DNA of 64,000 nucleotides. Source: DATAUD01 sp035511075 (GTDB taxonomy: Bacteria; Verrucomicrobiota; Verrucomicrobiia; Limisphaerales; Palsa-1400). The notes under the pieces were generated by a model that did no database searches, was not told where the DNA came from, and saw only the letters and a program-made list of their open reading frames with translations. Each line of letters starts with the position of its first letter. Position 1 is the first letter of the stretch. Shown one piece after another: positions 1 to 8,529 of the stretch. The stretch spans positions 1 through 64,000 of the forward strand of contig DATKFW010000060.1 of the NCBI GenBank assembly GCA_035511075.1. Reading direction: 5' to 3'. A program made the position numbers and the translations under genes.

Positions 1-1002
1 CGGCACTTCGCCGGTGAGCATCTCATAGAACACCACGCCTAGGGAATAAATGTCCGCCCGGTGGTCCACCCCCTGGGCGTTCTGGCGTTGTTCCGGTGCC
101 ATGTAATTCAAAGTGCCCATCGCCGCCTGGGACATGGTCAATGCCGTGTCCGGTTCGGCGCCAAGCAACTTGGCCAGCCCGAAATCGGCGATCTTCACGT
201 GGCCCTTCTTGTTCAGAAGAATGTTCTCCGGCTTGATGTCGCGATGGACGACTCCTTCGTCGTGCGCGTACTGAAGGGCCGTGCAAATCTGTGTGACCAA
301 CTCCAGCGCCTGGCGCGGCTCCAGAGTTTTGGCTTTGAGCAGTTGCCGAAGATTCATCCCATCCACGTATTCCATGATGAAGTAGTAATACTCACTGGTC
401 TGGCCAAAATCGTAGAACGTGACGATGCCGGGATGATTGAGCTTGGCCAGGGCTTTTGCTTCCCGCTGGAATCGTTCGGCGAAGGACGGCCCACGGCTCG
501 ATTCAATCGGCAGGATTTTCAGCGCGACCAAACGGTCCACACGCGGCTGGCGGGCCTTGTACACCATCCCCATGCCGCCCATGCCCAGCAGTTCAATGAT
601 TTCCAATTGCGGGAATTGTGCCGCCAACTGGGCCGGCTTCGGCGGAACTCGGGCGCCCGGCGCCGCCTCGGCCAGCGGGTTGACGTTGATGGTGGCTGCC
701 GGTGCAGCCGGTTCAGTCCCAAGCGCGACGCGCGCCAGGCAAGCCGGGCAAAGCCCTTCCGCGGCGTCCTCCGGCAACGGCTGCCGGCACTGCGGGCATT
801 TCGGCAGTGCAACTCGGGCGGCCACGGCTTGCGGCGATTCCAATGGCGGCTGTGGCACAGGCGGAACGATGGACTTTTTTTGTCGAAAATGCCGGAAGAC
901 AATGACGCCTGCGGCAACCAGACCTAGGCCGATGAGCGCCACGCACAATAGGGCGATAAAAGTGCCAACAATTGATAAAAAATGCCAAGCTGATGCGCTC
1001 AT
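1..1002 (-). CDS. Zinc-ribbon Ser/Thr protein kinase, C-terminus beyond left edge
   Basis: Transmembrane Hanks-type Ser/Thr kinase; 334 residues lie in the window and the frame is open at the left edge. Reading the minus strand, residues 9-36 form a hydrophobic anchor. A CxxC-x12-CxxC zinc ribbon follows (Cys 69, 72, 85, 88), then a kinase domain with glycine loop GMGGMG (140-145), catalytic-lysine motif ALKIL (Lys 162), HRDIKPEN (253-260), DFG (273-275) and MAPE (301-304). The ATG at 1002 is preceded by a purine-rich stretch. It starts 79 nt after the sigma-factor gene on the same strand. In Planctomycetes and Verrucomicrobia, ECF sigma genes often sit beside such kinases, so signalling to that sigma factor is a reasonable inference. 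The ribbon ahead of the kinase is typical of the phylum. The output domain lies outside the window. Confidence 0.93.
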   Translation of the reverse strand, partial: MSASAWHFLSIVGTFIALLCVALIGLGLVAAGVIVFRHFRQKKSIVPPVPQPPLESPQAVAARVALPKCPQCRQPLPEDAAEGLCPACLARVALGTEPAAPAATINVNPLAEAAPGARVPPKPAQLAAQFPQLEIIELLGMGGMGMVYKARQPRVDRLVALKILPIESSRGPSFAERFQREAKALAKLNHPGIVTFYDFGQTSEYYYFIMEYVDGMNLRQLLKAKTLEPRQALELVTQICTALQYAHDEGVVHRDIKPENILLNKKGHVKIADFGLAKLLGAEPDTALTMSQAAMGTLNYMAPEQRQNAQGVDHRADIYSLGVVFYEMLTGEVP

Positions 1003-1081
1003 AGTCTATCTTTCTTCTGTGAACTCTCTGTTCACCTCTTACAGAAGAATTTGCCGCACAAGGTAACAGTTATTCTCGAAT

Positions 1082-1849
1082 TCATTTCGCGAACGCGCCC
1101 ATGACTTGCCGCAGTTCGTCTTCGATTTCTCCCGCGGTGGCCACCGTCTGGGCGATCTCGGCGCGCAGACATTCGCGATAACGTTGGCGCAGGCGATGCA
1201 CGGCCATTTTAACCGCCGCCTCGCTCATCTTCAGGTTGGCCGCCAGGGCCGCGTAAGCCGCGCCGCCGCGCCCTTCGGTGAGAGTCGACTTGAGTTGCTC
1301 GAAAAGAGGTTCCTTGCCCTGGTCGGCGTAATCCCGCCGCAACCGCGCCAGCGCTTGTTCCAACAAGGTCGTGGCCCACCGCCGTTCGTAAAGAATTTCG
1401 GGAGTGAGCTTGTCGGCGGCCTCGAAACTGAGGTGCGTTTCCTCGCCCGTAAAGTCCAGCGGCATAGGCAATTGGCCGCCGCCTCGTTTTTGCGCCCGCG
1501 CCTTGTCGCGCTCATTGGAGAGGAAATGTTTCAGCGCGGCCAGAAGGAACGAGCGGAACCGTCCTTTGCCCCGGTCCACCGAGTTGAGGTAATCCTTTTG
1601 CAGCAGGCGGAGGAAAAACTCCTGCGTCAAATCCTGGGCGTCGTGCGGAGTTTCGCCCTGCCGCCGGATAAAAGCATAGAGCGGACGCCAATAGAGGCTG
1701 CACAACTTTTCCAGCGATTCCGCCGCGTCACCGGGATTTTGCCGCCCCGCAGCCGACAAAACAACGCTCCAGTGCGTCTGGCCAAATTGAGCCGCGCCAA
1801 AGCAGTCGCTTTGCGGACCCGGTTCGGAAGTGGGGCGCTGCACGGGCAT
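1082..1849 (-). CDS. ECF-type RNA polymerase sigma factor
   Basis: Sigma-70 family factor of the extracytoplasmic-function type, 255 residues. Region 2 is visible around residues 50-110: a YWRPLYAF start, DAQDLTQEFF and the GRFRSFL segment. Region 4 lies near residues 195-230, with the helix-turn-helix segment MSEAAVKMAVHRLRQRYRE. The length and the DAQDLTQ motif resemble the large sigma-24-like factors of Planctomycetes and Verrucomicrobia that pair with Ser/Thr kinases rather than with membrane anti-sigma factors. The kinase follows 79 nt downstream. The ATG at 1849 has no strong Shine-Dalgarno. The gene diverges from tatA across 134 nt. Confidence 0.9.
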   Translation of the reverse strand: MPVQRPTSEPGPQSDCFGAAQFGQTHWSVVLSAAGRQNPGDAAESLEKLCSLYWRPLYAFIRRQGETPHDAQDLTQEFFLRLLQKDYLNSVDRGKGRFRSFLLAALKHFLSNERDKARAQKRGGGQLPMPLDFTGEETHLSFEAADKLTPEILYERRWATTLLEQALARLRRDYADQGKEPLFEQLKSTLTEGRGGAAYAALAANLKMSEAAVKMAVHRLRQRYRECLRAEIAQTVATAGEIEDELRQVMGAFAK

Positions 1850-1933
1850 TTCATAGCAGGGCAGGCGGGGGAATTCCAGATGTATCGGAGCCCGGGCCCG
1901 CGCGTCCTGGAATCCGCCAAGAAATCGTGCTTT

Positions 1934-1978
1934 TTACCCCTTTACTAATGGCCATTTCTGGTATAGCTATAGGGGTAA
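1934..1978. promoter_or_regulatory. 8-bp inverted repeat ahead of tatA, right arm at the ribosome site
   Basis: TTACCCCT (1934-1941) is the perfect reverse complement of AGGGGTAA (1971-1978). The right arm contains the only purine-rich stretch upstream of the tatA ATG at 1984. It could be an operator or a stem that masks ribosome binding. Whether the left arm is transcribed depends on the start site, which is unknown. Confidence 0.4.
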
Positions 1979-1983
1979 GTTTT

Positions 1984-2259
1984 ATGAACACATCTCTAGC
2001 AATGTTGGGTTTGAGCGGCGGGGAATTGATTGTGGTCCTGGTGGTCATCCTGGTTTTGTTTGGCGCCAAGAGAATACCGGAGTTCGCCAAGGGTCTTGGC
2101 CAGGGGATCAAGGAATTCAAGAAGGCCTCTTCCGATGTGACCAATGAGTTCCATAACGCCATGAACCAGGAACATCAGCCTCCTGTGCCTCCTGCTCCAC
2201 CCAAGCCGTTGCCTCCCTCTGAGTCCACCGTTCCCGCCGCCACTGTCCCGAAGTCGTGA
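1984..2259 (+). CDS. tatA: Sec-independent protein translocase TatA/E
   Basis: Pore-forming subunit of the twin-arginine translocase, 91 residues, in the inner membrane. It has the classic layout: a short N-terminus, one transmembrane helix (about residues 12-26), the FGAKRIPE hinge, an amphipathic helix (about 30-50), and a proline-rich acidic-to-neutral tail. The frame is open upstream to 1927, but the ATG at 1984 has AGGGG 8-12 nt before it and gives the normal TatA length. tatC follows 31 nt downstream, so the two form a translocase operon for folded exported proteins. Assignment to TatA rather than TatB rests on the short length and on no tatB being seen nearby. Confidence 0.93.
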   Translation: MNTSLAMLGLSGGELIVVLVVILVLFGAKRIPEFAKGLGQGIKEFKKASSDVTNEFHNAMNQEHQPPVPPAPPKPLPPSESTVPAATVPKS

Positions 2260-2290
2260 TTGCACCGGCTAGCCCTGCTAACCCTCAATC

Positions 2291-3313
2291 ATGGCCGAAC
2301 CCAGCGACGAGTTCCAACCGAACGATGAAGAGGTTGAAGGCGGCGCTGTAAAGTCATTTCTCGAACATCTCGAAGACCTGCGCTGGATGCTCATCAAGAG
2401 CGGCGCGGCTACTCTGCTGACGATGATGGTCTGCCTCTTCGGCGTTCAGAAACTGGTGATCATTCTTGATTGGCCCCTGGTGCGCGCGCAGCAACGGCAC
2501 ATCGCCTTCATCCCCGAAAACACCAACCAGCTCGTTCTCGTTCAACTTGGCTCGATGACCCTGCAAACGACCCGCCCGACCTCCAATCATCTCGCCTGGA
2601 TCGATTTGGGGACCAATCCGTATGTCACGTTGCATTTGAACCCCGTGCAGATCGGCACGAACACTCTGCTGGCAATGACCGTCACCGCCAACGATGGACC
2701 CCCCGAGGGTTCCGGCCCGAAACTGGTGTTCATGGACCCGTCCGGCCCGTTCCTCTCCTCCCTCCACATTGCCTTTTTCGGCGGTTTGATTCTCGCGTCT
2801 CCGTTTGTACTGTATTTCATCGGCGAATTTGTAATGCCGGCGCTCAAGATCATCGAAAAAAAATATTTCCTGCGCGCGTTTTGTTTTGGAACGGTCCTGT
2901 TCCTTTTGGGGATTTCCTTCGCCTATTTCATCGTCATGCCGGCCGCGCTCAAGTTTGCCGAGTTATACGCCAACTGGATGGGGTTGGAAGTGCCTTACTG
3001 GCAGGCCGAGCAATACTGGAGTTTCGAGCTCAAGTTCATGTTTGGAATGGGCGCTGGCTTTGAGCTGCCGGTCGTCCTGCTGGCTTTGGTCAAGGTCGGA
3101 ATCCTCAATTACGCCAAGCTCAAGGCCATGAGGCGCTACATGATCGTCATCAATCTGATTCTCGGCGCCCTGCTCACCACACCCGAGGTCTTTACACAGG
3201 TTTGCATGGCCATCGCCCTGCAAATCCTCTTCGAGGTTGCTGTCTGGATTGCCTGGTATTGGGAGCGCCAGGAGAAAAAACGCGCCGCGCCCGATTCCAT
3301 CATTGATGTTTGA
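2291..3313 (+). CDS. tatC: Sec-independent protein translocase TatC with enlarged first periplasmic loop
   Basis: Polytopic receptor subunit of the twin-arginine translocase, 340 residues against about 250 in typical TatC. The signature SFLEHLEDLR at residues 22-31 precedes helix 1 (about 35-58). The remaining helices match TatC order: 157-178, 195-216, 243-264, 276-297 and 303-323. Extra length comes from an insertion of roughly 65 residues between helix 1 and helix 2 (about 60-156), predicted periplasmic. The family assignment is firm; the role of the insertion is unknown. tatA lies upstream and the M48 protease gene begins 7 nt after the stop, suggesting co-transcription. Confidence 0.95.
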   Translation: MAEPSDEFQPNDEEVEGGAVKSFLEHLEDLRWMLIKSGAATLLTMMVCLFGVQKLVIILDWPLVRAQQRHIAFIPENTNQLVLVQLGSMTLQTTRPTSNHLAWIDLGTNPYVTLHLNPVQIGTNTLLAMTVTANDGPPEGSGPKLVFMDPSGPFLSSLHIAFFGGLILASPFVLYFIGEFVMPALKIIEKKYFLRAFCFGTVLFLLGISFAYFIVMPAALKFAELYANWMGLEVPYWQAEQYWSFELKFMFGMGAGFELPVVLLALVKVGILNYAKLKAMRRYMIVINLILGALLTTPEVFTQVCMAIALQILFEVAVWIAWYWERQEKKRAAPDSIIDV

Positions 3314-3319
3314 CGAGTT

Positions 3320-5350
3320 ATGGCCACAGGTCTACCGCCGCTGGATGTCCGCAAAAAACGGCGCGCGATCCTGTTTAAGAGTTTGGTTGTGCCGTTGCTA
3401 TTGCTGGGCTTTTTTATCGTCGCCCCGCACTGGTTAAACAGCCGAATCAGGACCGCGACAGGCCGCGCAATCAACGCCAGCCCCAACCTTTCCTTCGCGG
3501 AAAAACAGCAGCGCCGCGCCAGGCTGGCGACCGTCGATTTTCGCCAGGTGGCCCTCAATTGCCCGCCGGGATGGGAAAAGCTGCGCGACAGCCTTCAAAA
3601 ATCCGGCGTCGTCGGCACTTTCCGCCGATTGCAGTGGGGTTTGTTTCTCTCCATCGCTCTGGTGGCCGGTCTGCTCGTTGCCGTGGGCTGCATCTTTCTG
3701 CTGAACGGACAGGCCGCAAAATCGCCGCGGAACCTCATACACTGTTACCGCCTTGCCTGGCATATCAGCATCGTCGCGGCGCTGGCCAATGTCTTTCTGC
3801 TGATCCCACTGCTGGCCTACGGGACATTCGAGTTTTCCGTCCTGTTGACGGACCATTTTTACCCGAATCTGCTCTTTGTGATTGTCCTGGGCGGGTTGGT
3901 GGGGTTATTGCGCAGCGCGCAAGTTCTGTTGAAGGAGGCGCCGATGCATTTTAAGGAACCGATGTCGCGCGAAGTCACGCCCCAGGACGCGCCGGAATTG
4001 TGGCAGGCTGTCGGGGAAGCGGCCAAGCGCCTGCAAACCGATCCGCCCGACCGCATCGTCATCGGGCTGCAATTGAATTTTTACGTGACAGAACTGGCTG
4101 TGATCCACGATTCCGGAAAAGCCGAAGGCCGGACGCTGTTTTTGTCGTATCCCCTCCTGAAAAATTTGTCCGATGACGAAGTGTTGGCGATCATCGGCCA
4201 CGAGCTGGGGCATTTCATCGGGGCGGACACGAAATTGACGCGCGATTTTTTTCCGTTGCGGTTCAAGATTCAAGGCACCGTCATCGCCCTTGCGCGGTCG
4301 GGCTGGATCGGGTGGCCCAGTTTTCAACTGCTCAATCTTTTTGCCCTCTGTTTCGCGGAGACCGAACGGACGGCTTCTCGCGCGCGTGAATTGCTGGCGG
4401 ATCAACAGGGCGCTTCTCTCACCTCGCCCCGGACGACGGCCCGGGCCCTCGTCAGATTCCAGGTGCTGGTCGAGGCGTTTCAGCGCGGCTTGAAGGACGC
4501 GGTCATGCACCAGGCGGAGAACCCGTTGAATCTGTCCCTTCAACCCATCGTGCGCGAACGCCTCGCGCCCGATGCGGATTTCTGGAAGCACTTGTTCGAA
4601 AAGAATCTTCCGCATCCGCTCGACTCGCACCCCGCGCTTCAGGTGCGTCTGGCCGCGCTGGGCCAAAACATCAGCGCCACGGAGGCGGAAGCCATCGCGC
4701 TGGCGGAAACCACGACAGCCTATGAGAAATGGTTTTCGCAACGGGACGCGTTGTTTACCGGCTTGGCGAGCCAGGCGGACGCGGCAGTCGGCAAAATGCG
4801 GTCCCGCGCACAAATCGTCGAGGCCGACTACCAGACCGCCGGCGGGAAGAAATTATTGGAACAGCATTTTCCGGAAAAAAGGTGGCGGCTCAAAGCGTCG
4901 ACGTTCTGGGGCGGCCTCGTGTTTCTGGCGCTCATGATGGCCGCGTGTCTGGCGGCTGCAATTTTCGTCCGTGACGCTGTCGCGCGGATTATTCTTGGCG
5001 TGTTCGGGATTCTGCTCGGCGTGATGGCGGCCAGAAACTGGACGCGGCATCGCCGGGGTGAATTGACGCTCAATGCGGAAGGCATTTGTTACAGCGGCTG
5101 GAAGAAGCCGGTGCGATTTCGGGAGTTGGAAAAACTTTTTGCACGGAAGACTCGTACAAACATCATCATGATTTTCCGCTTGAAAGGAAAGCAGCCATCG
5201 GTGTGGAGGTTCAGCGTCTTGCCTTTTCCGAGCAAAGTGATCGGCCTCTCACTCAGTGGATTTGACGAAAGGCCGCTCGTGATGGCCCAGACCATTTTCC
5301 GGTATTGCGCGCGCCAAACCGCCGAAACGCCAATAAAATCGGACCGGTGA
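3320..5350 (+). CDS. M48-family integral membrane zinc metalloprotease
   Basis: 676-residue peptidase of the M48 (Ste24/HtpX-like) clan. The zinc motif HELGH is at residues 294-298, preceded by LSDDEVLAIIG as in the family. The third ligand is probably the glutamate of RARELLADQQGA, about 70 residues later. Hydrophobic segments occur near residues 17-36, 106-130, 145-170 and 180-198, with a further pair near 530-570, so both ends are membrane anchored. A C-terminal PH-like stretch after residue 585 is possible but unproven. The gene starts 7 nt after tatC, suggesting a shared transcript. A general role in membrane or exported-protein quality control is inferred from the family only. Confidence 0.88.
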   Translation: MATGLPPLDVRKKRRAILFKSLVVPLLLLGFFIVAPHWLNSRIRTATGRAINASPNLSFAEKQQRRARLATVDFRQVALNCPPGWEKLRDSLQKSGVVGTFRRLQWGLFLSIALVAGLLVAVGCIFLLNGQAAKSPRNLIHCYRLAWHISIVAALANVFLLIPLLAYGTFEFSVLLTDHFYPNLLFVIVLGGLVGLLRSAQVLLKEAPMHFKEPMSREVTPQDAPELWQAVGEAAKRLQTDPPDRIVIGLQLNFYVTELAVIHDSGKAEGRTLFLSYPLLKNLSDDEVLAIIGHELGHFIGADTKLTRDFFPLRFKIQGTVIALARSGWIGWPSFQLLNLFALCFAETERTASRARELLADQQGASLTSPRTTARALVRFQVLVEAFQRGLKDAVMHQAENPLNLSLQPIVRERLAPDADFWKHLFEKNLPHPLDSHPALQVRLAALGQNISATEAEAIALAETTTAYEKWFSQRDALFTGLASQADAAVGKMRSRAQIVEADYQTAGGKKLLEQHFPEKRWRLKASTFWGGLVFLALMMAACLAAAIFVRDAVARIILGVFGILLGVMAARNWTRHRRGELTLNAEGICYSGWKKPVRFRELEKLFARKTRTNIIMIFRLKGKQPSVWRFSVLPFPSKVIGLSLSGFDERPLVMAQTIFRYCARQTAETPIKSDR

Positions 5351-5384
5351 TTTCCCACTCGCAAGTGTCACTCGTGGGGGGAAC

Positions 5385-6020
5385 CTATTCGAGACCGTTA
5401 CCAAGAAACACATTCTTGGGTATTTGCACGCGATAAAAGCGTTGCCCCCGTGACACGGAGGGTGCGTCCGTCAGTGGATCCCCAATCAAGTTGGTCGAAA
5501 GCGAGGTCCATTTCAGCAAATCCGTCGAGCTTTGCAGGACGTAATCCACGTTGGCGACACCGTTTAACTGCATTTGAAACGTTCCGTTCTTGGAGAAACC
5601 GATGGGTTGCAGCGTTTGGCCGGAGTTCGTCAAAACAGTGAAATTGGTGGTGCCAACCGGCACGCCCCAGGAGGTTGTCGTCAACGCATAGTCGCCAGGC
5701 GGCAACGCGCCCAAAACGACGGTGGCGGACTGGGCTATCACATCATCCGGACACGCCACTCCCGTCTCCCATTCGTAGTCGAAATCAAACGAGAAATCGT
5801 TGCCGTTGCGAGTCAGGGGTCCGATGCCGCTCATTGCGCCGCAACCGCCTACCACCCAGTCGTATTCTGCATACGTGATGCCGCCGGCGGTGGACACGCT
5901 GTTCGGCCCAAAGACGTTCGTTTCATGCACCCATGCTTGGGCGTGAAGTACGCCAGCCCACTCCATCATTGCGTACAAAACGAGAAACGTGGCGCCAGTT
6001 TTCGCGCAACTGGTCATCAT
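5385..6020 (-). CDS. Secreted protein with Verrucomicrobia-type C-terminal beta domain
   Basis: 211 residues with a hydrophobic N-terminus (about 8-27) ending HAQA, consistent with a signal peptide. The C-terminal part carries the pattern VLQSSTDLLKWT...SRGQRFYRV (about residues 160-200). That pattern recurs in many exported Verrucomicrobia proteins, probably as a small beta-sandwich. No catalytic motif was recognised. GGAGG lies just upstream, close to ATG codons at 6020 and 6017; 6017 has the better spacing. The gene converges with the M48 protease (35 nt between stops). Confidence 0.7.
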   Translation of the reverse strand: MMTSCAKTGATFLVLYAMMEWAGVLHAQAWVHETNVFGPNSVSTAGGITYAEYDWVVGGCGAMSGIGPLTRNGNDFSFDFDYEWETGVACPDDVIAQSATVVLGALPPGDYALTTTSWGVPVGTTNFTVLTNSGQTLQPIGFSKNGTFQMQLNGVANVDYVLQSSTDLLKWTSLSTNLIGDPLTDAPSVSRGQRFYRVQIPKNVFLGNGLE

Positions 6021-6219
6021 GCCTCCAGGATAACGGATCTGACGTAAGGGAGCAAGTCAAAAACCGGGACAGTCTCGCGCACATGAGTGCCGTCGATGCC
6101 CATGACAAAAATCCTTCGTTTCCTGATACGGTGTCCAGAGTTATTCAACCGGCGATGAGGAGAGGCAGCGGCACCTCCCCACAGCCGGGTCGTGTACTAA
6201 CGGATTGTTGCCGCTGCCG

Positions 6220-6630
6220 TCAGATCAACTGCCGCCACGCCTCGGTGCCGCGATATTTGTCGCCGGTTCGCCGTATTATCCGAAGCTCAACCACTTTCCT
6301 GCCGCCGGGGGCCTTATACATGAGGCCGTCAATGTCATTTGACGGGACAATGTAGATTTCTGGCACAGTTGCGAGGTCTTCGATTTTGCCCAAAAAACAA
6401 ACAAGCGCGAGGAAGTGCCGTTCCTTGCCGCCGCGAAAGTTGTCCACTGGCCAACTTGTCTTCCCAGCCAGCGCCTTCACGTCAACTGTGACGGTGTCGC
6501 CAGCCGCCCGCACAACGACAATGTCCACCGACTTTTTGTTTCCGAGCGTCAATGTGGCGTCCGCGCCGAGACGGTGCAGCATCGACAAAACGTGAAATTC
6601 ACCAGCGAGATTCGAGTTGTACGCGCCCAT
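6220..6630 (-). CDS. PD-(D/E)xK nuclease-like protein, function unknown
   Basis: 136 residues from the ATG at 6630 (a GTG at 6684 is possible). The N-terminal half reads GEFHVLSMLHRLG, then KSVDIVVVR, then VTVDVKAL. This gives Glu, then Asp, then Asp-x-Lys spaced as in the restriction-endonuclease-like fold (Glu near 11, Asp near 36, DVK near 50-52). Small proteins of this pattern occur as orphan nuclease-like genes in islands and near restriction or defence genes. I see no methyltransferase or helicase partner. The gene diverges from the 6772 gene and belongs to an accessory islet. Fold assignment is by motif only. Confidence 0.6.
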   Translation of the reverse strand: MGAYNSNLAGEFHVLSMLHRLGADATLTLGNKKSVDIVVVRAAGDTVTVDVKALAGKTSWPVDNFRGGKERHFLALVCFLGKIEDLATVPEIYIVPSNDIDGLMYKAPGGRKVVELRIIRRTGDKYRGTEAWRQLI

Positions 6631-6771
6631 AGCAATTGACCAATTCAAGTCGCCAGCTAATGTCCTGTCAAGCGCCCCAACCACACGTTGTAATACAGCG
6701 TGGTACGGAGCGATTATTTTCCTTGTAATTATTTGGCGGTTCGATTATCGTGCTTACAGAAAGGCAATCAA

Positions 6772-7200
6772 ATGACTGACTTTGAGATGGCTCTACGTGA
6801 GCAACTAAAGAAATTGGACGCTGACCATGAATGGAACCGGCGCATACTCCTGGACGCAATAGCGAGCGCGGCGGGACGCAATAGGAACGGCCATGCGGAC
6901 GTGGCGACCGTCATCACGGTACCACACCACGGCTCCGGGCAACCGCCAGCGCCACGACGCGCCACGAGTGATGACAAGAACCAAATGGCCGAGGTTAAGG
7001 CTGCAATTATGACGTTCGGCGATGCCGAATTCACCAAAAACGACATTCGGGCGCGGCTGAAGGATTTGAAGCCGGACATCTCGGAAAACGTACTTAAGAA
7101 CATGAGCTCTTTCCTTTGGTATCTGCACAAAAAGGAAGGATTCCTCGCGGTGAAAATGCAAGGAAAGGGCCACAAGCAAAGCGTTTATGCGAAACTATAA
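6772..7200 (+). CDS. Hypothetical protein with possible C-terminal winged helix
   Basis: 142 residues, starting at the ATG preceded by AGAAAGG; upstream in-frame codons lack such a site. The N-terminus (1-35) is charged and helical, the middle (40-75) is a low-complexity linker, and the C-terminal 75 residues look like a compact helix-rich domain. That domain begins MTFGDAEFTKNDIRARL and ends KQSVYAKL, and could be a winged helix-turn-helix. The family was not recognised. It diverges from the PD-(D/E)xK-like gene and is followed immediately by a strong hairpin. Confidence 0.55.
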   Translation: MTDFEMALREQLKKLDADHEWNRRILLDAIASAAGRNRNGHADVATVITVPHHGSGQPPAPRRATSDDKNQMAEVKAAIMTFGDAEFTKNDIRARLKDLKPDISENVLKNMSSFLWYLHKKEGFLAVKMQGKGHKQSVYAKL

Positions 7201-7206
7201 ATAAGA

Positions 7207-7239
7207 AAGGAGACGCTCCTTGCACGGGAGCGACTCCTT
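7207..7239 (+). terminator. Hairpin after the 6772 gene
   Basis: AAGGAGACGCTCC (7207-7219) pairs with GGAGCGACTCCTT (7227-7239) with one mismatch around a 7-nt loop, starting 6 nt after the stop codon. The T-tract is weak, so efficiency as an intrinsic terminator is uncertain. Confidence 0.55.
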
Positions 7240-7517
7240 ACATCCTATTTCTTTAGCTGGGCAATCCCGGTTAAGGATTGACACGCCAGAGGTTCGGCGG
7301 ACGGTACCAGAACTAGCGTCTCCAAGCTACCATCGCACTCTCCGGAAGTCAACGCCAAAAAACAGAAAGTGCGTAAGCACTTGTAACACAAAGGAATGGC
7401 ATGAGCAATCTACGCCATAACCCAACTGTGATATGGGGGCATCTTGCCCCGATACTACGCGCCAGGCCAATTTGGCTCCACCGTGGTAGGTTTCACAGAC
7501 GGCAGTAAGTGGGACAC
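7240..7517 (+). other. Non-coding stretch with hairpins, candidate small RNA
   Basis: No convincing gene lies between 7200 and 7732. The stretch holds a TTGACA at 7278-7283 with no clear -10, a perfect hairpin AAGTGC/GCACTT (7367-7382) and a perfect hairpin GGGGCA/TGCCCC with a 3-nt loop (7436-7450). It then runs into the strong terminator at 7518-7556. A terminator with no open frame ahead of it suggests a short structured transcript; this is inference. Confidence 0.3.
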
Positions 7518-7556
7518 CCCGCCGGAGACGGGAGCATGGCTCCGGCGGGTTTTGTT
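7518..7556 (+). terminator. Rho-independent terminator
   Basis: CCCGCCGGAG (7518-7527) and CTCCGGCGGG (7540-7549) form a perfect 10-bp GC-rich stem with a 12-nt loop, followed by TTTTGTT. It would end a plus-strand transcript, but the nearest upstream gene stops 318 nt earlier and already has a hairpin. Confidence 0.75.
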
Positions 7557-7731
7557 CACACGCTGTTCACACGCTCGCGTACAAGAATCTGTTGAAATCT
7601 ATGTAAGTGTCTGATTAGCAACATAATTTATTTTACTAAATCTGGCCAGTTGGACAGCCTTTGTCCAACCTGTATGTCTGGGCGGTGGAAGAATTGTTGA
7701 CGGACACTGCGTGGCATAATTAACTCCTAGT

Positions 7732-8385
7732 ATGGCTGGAATATTGCAAAAAGTTAAATCGGATGCGACTCACTGCTTAAAAAAGATCGCCGACAAAACG
7801 TTTGACCAAGAAACGGTGAAAAGCCTTTTGATGGCGGTCCGTGAGAATGCCCCGGAGAAATCGCTTACAAGAGAAATGGCCAACTATGTTGCGCACCCGA
7901 ACAGGCAACGCGGCCTTCTTCTTAATAACGCAAGCAAGCTCGATGTTAAGATGCTTGCAGCGCAACCAGGACGAGTAAGATTCAAGGTTTCCACTTCGAT
8001 TGGCACTGATGCCGACCGCCTTGTGAAAGACCTGGCCAGTGTCGTTTCCGGCCTTGGACTTGATGATAAGCCAGTTCACGAAAATATATATGACTTAATC
8101 CTTTGTTATTTTGGTATTCTTCATTTGGCCATTGCCAGTACCGACAATATCAAGTTCTACGTTTTTAAACTTTCCGACAAACACTGTCGAAGTTTGGACG
8201 GAAACAATAGACCGTTGCTTTCGATTATCAGCGTCGATTCCTCGAATATGTGGATGTCTATGGCGTTTTACAGTAACGTCGATGCGGAAAGTGCGCTTGG
8301 CGATCTGCAATTGCACGACCTCGATTTCCAAACCGTTTTCCGAGCCGTGCGCCAGAACCATGCGCTTAGACTTGTCGCGGACTGA
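7732..8385 (+). CDS. Hypothetical protein
   Basis: 217 residues, soluble, no signal peptide or membrane segment, and no recognised family. The N-terminal 60 residues are helical and basic. The centre has a short hydrophobic stretch (YDLILCYFGILHLAIA, about residues 121-136) that looks like a buried core helix. The C-terminal part (140-205) alternates like a beta-rich domain. Base composition is clearly lower in GC than the flanking core genes, suggesting acquisition by transfer. The ATG at 7732 has no obvious Shine-Dalgarno. Confidence 0.6.
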   Translation: MAGILQKVKSDATHCLKKIADKTFDQETVKSLLMAVRENAPEKSLTREMANYVAHPNRQRGLLLNNASKLDVKMLAAQPGRVRFKVSTSIGTDADRLVKDLASVVSGLGLDDKPVHENIYDLILCYFGILHLAIASTDNIKFYVFKLSDKHCRSLDGNNRPLLSIISVDSSNMWMSMAFYSNVDAESALGDLQLHDLDFQTVFRAVRQNHALRLVAD

Positions 8386-8505
8386 CTGTCCGTTTTCCTT
8401 AGTGGTGATTTTCATGTGAATTTTTGGCGGGAACTGGGCCAGCAACAATCTGCGGCACCACTACCCACAGCCGACGGTGAATAACAAAATCGTTTACATT
8501 TACTG

Positions 8506-8511
8506 TATAAT
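8506..8511 (+). promoter_or_regulatory. Candidate -10 element TATAAT
   Basis: A perfect TATAAT lies 19 nt before the ATG at 8530. No good -35 sits 17 nt upstream. The implied leader is only about 12 nt and no Shine-Dalgarno is seen, so the transcript may be nearly leaderless. Confidence 0.35.
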
Positions 8512-8529
8512 GCGCTAAATTGGCGCTTG

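Noticed and set aside
61..927. Long plus-strand frame opposite the kinase
   Set aside because: It is the shadow of the kinase gene; the minus-strand frame carries zinc ribbon, HRD and DFG motifs, the plus frame has none.
7436..7510. Possible tRNA or tmRNA end near the islet terminator
   Set aside because: A CCACCG-like end and hairpins were seen, but no T-loop or acceptor-stem pairing could be assembled.
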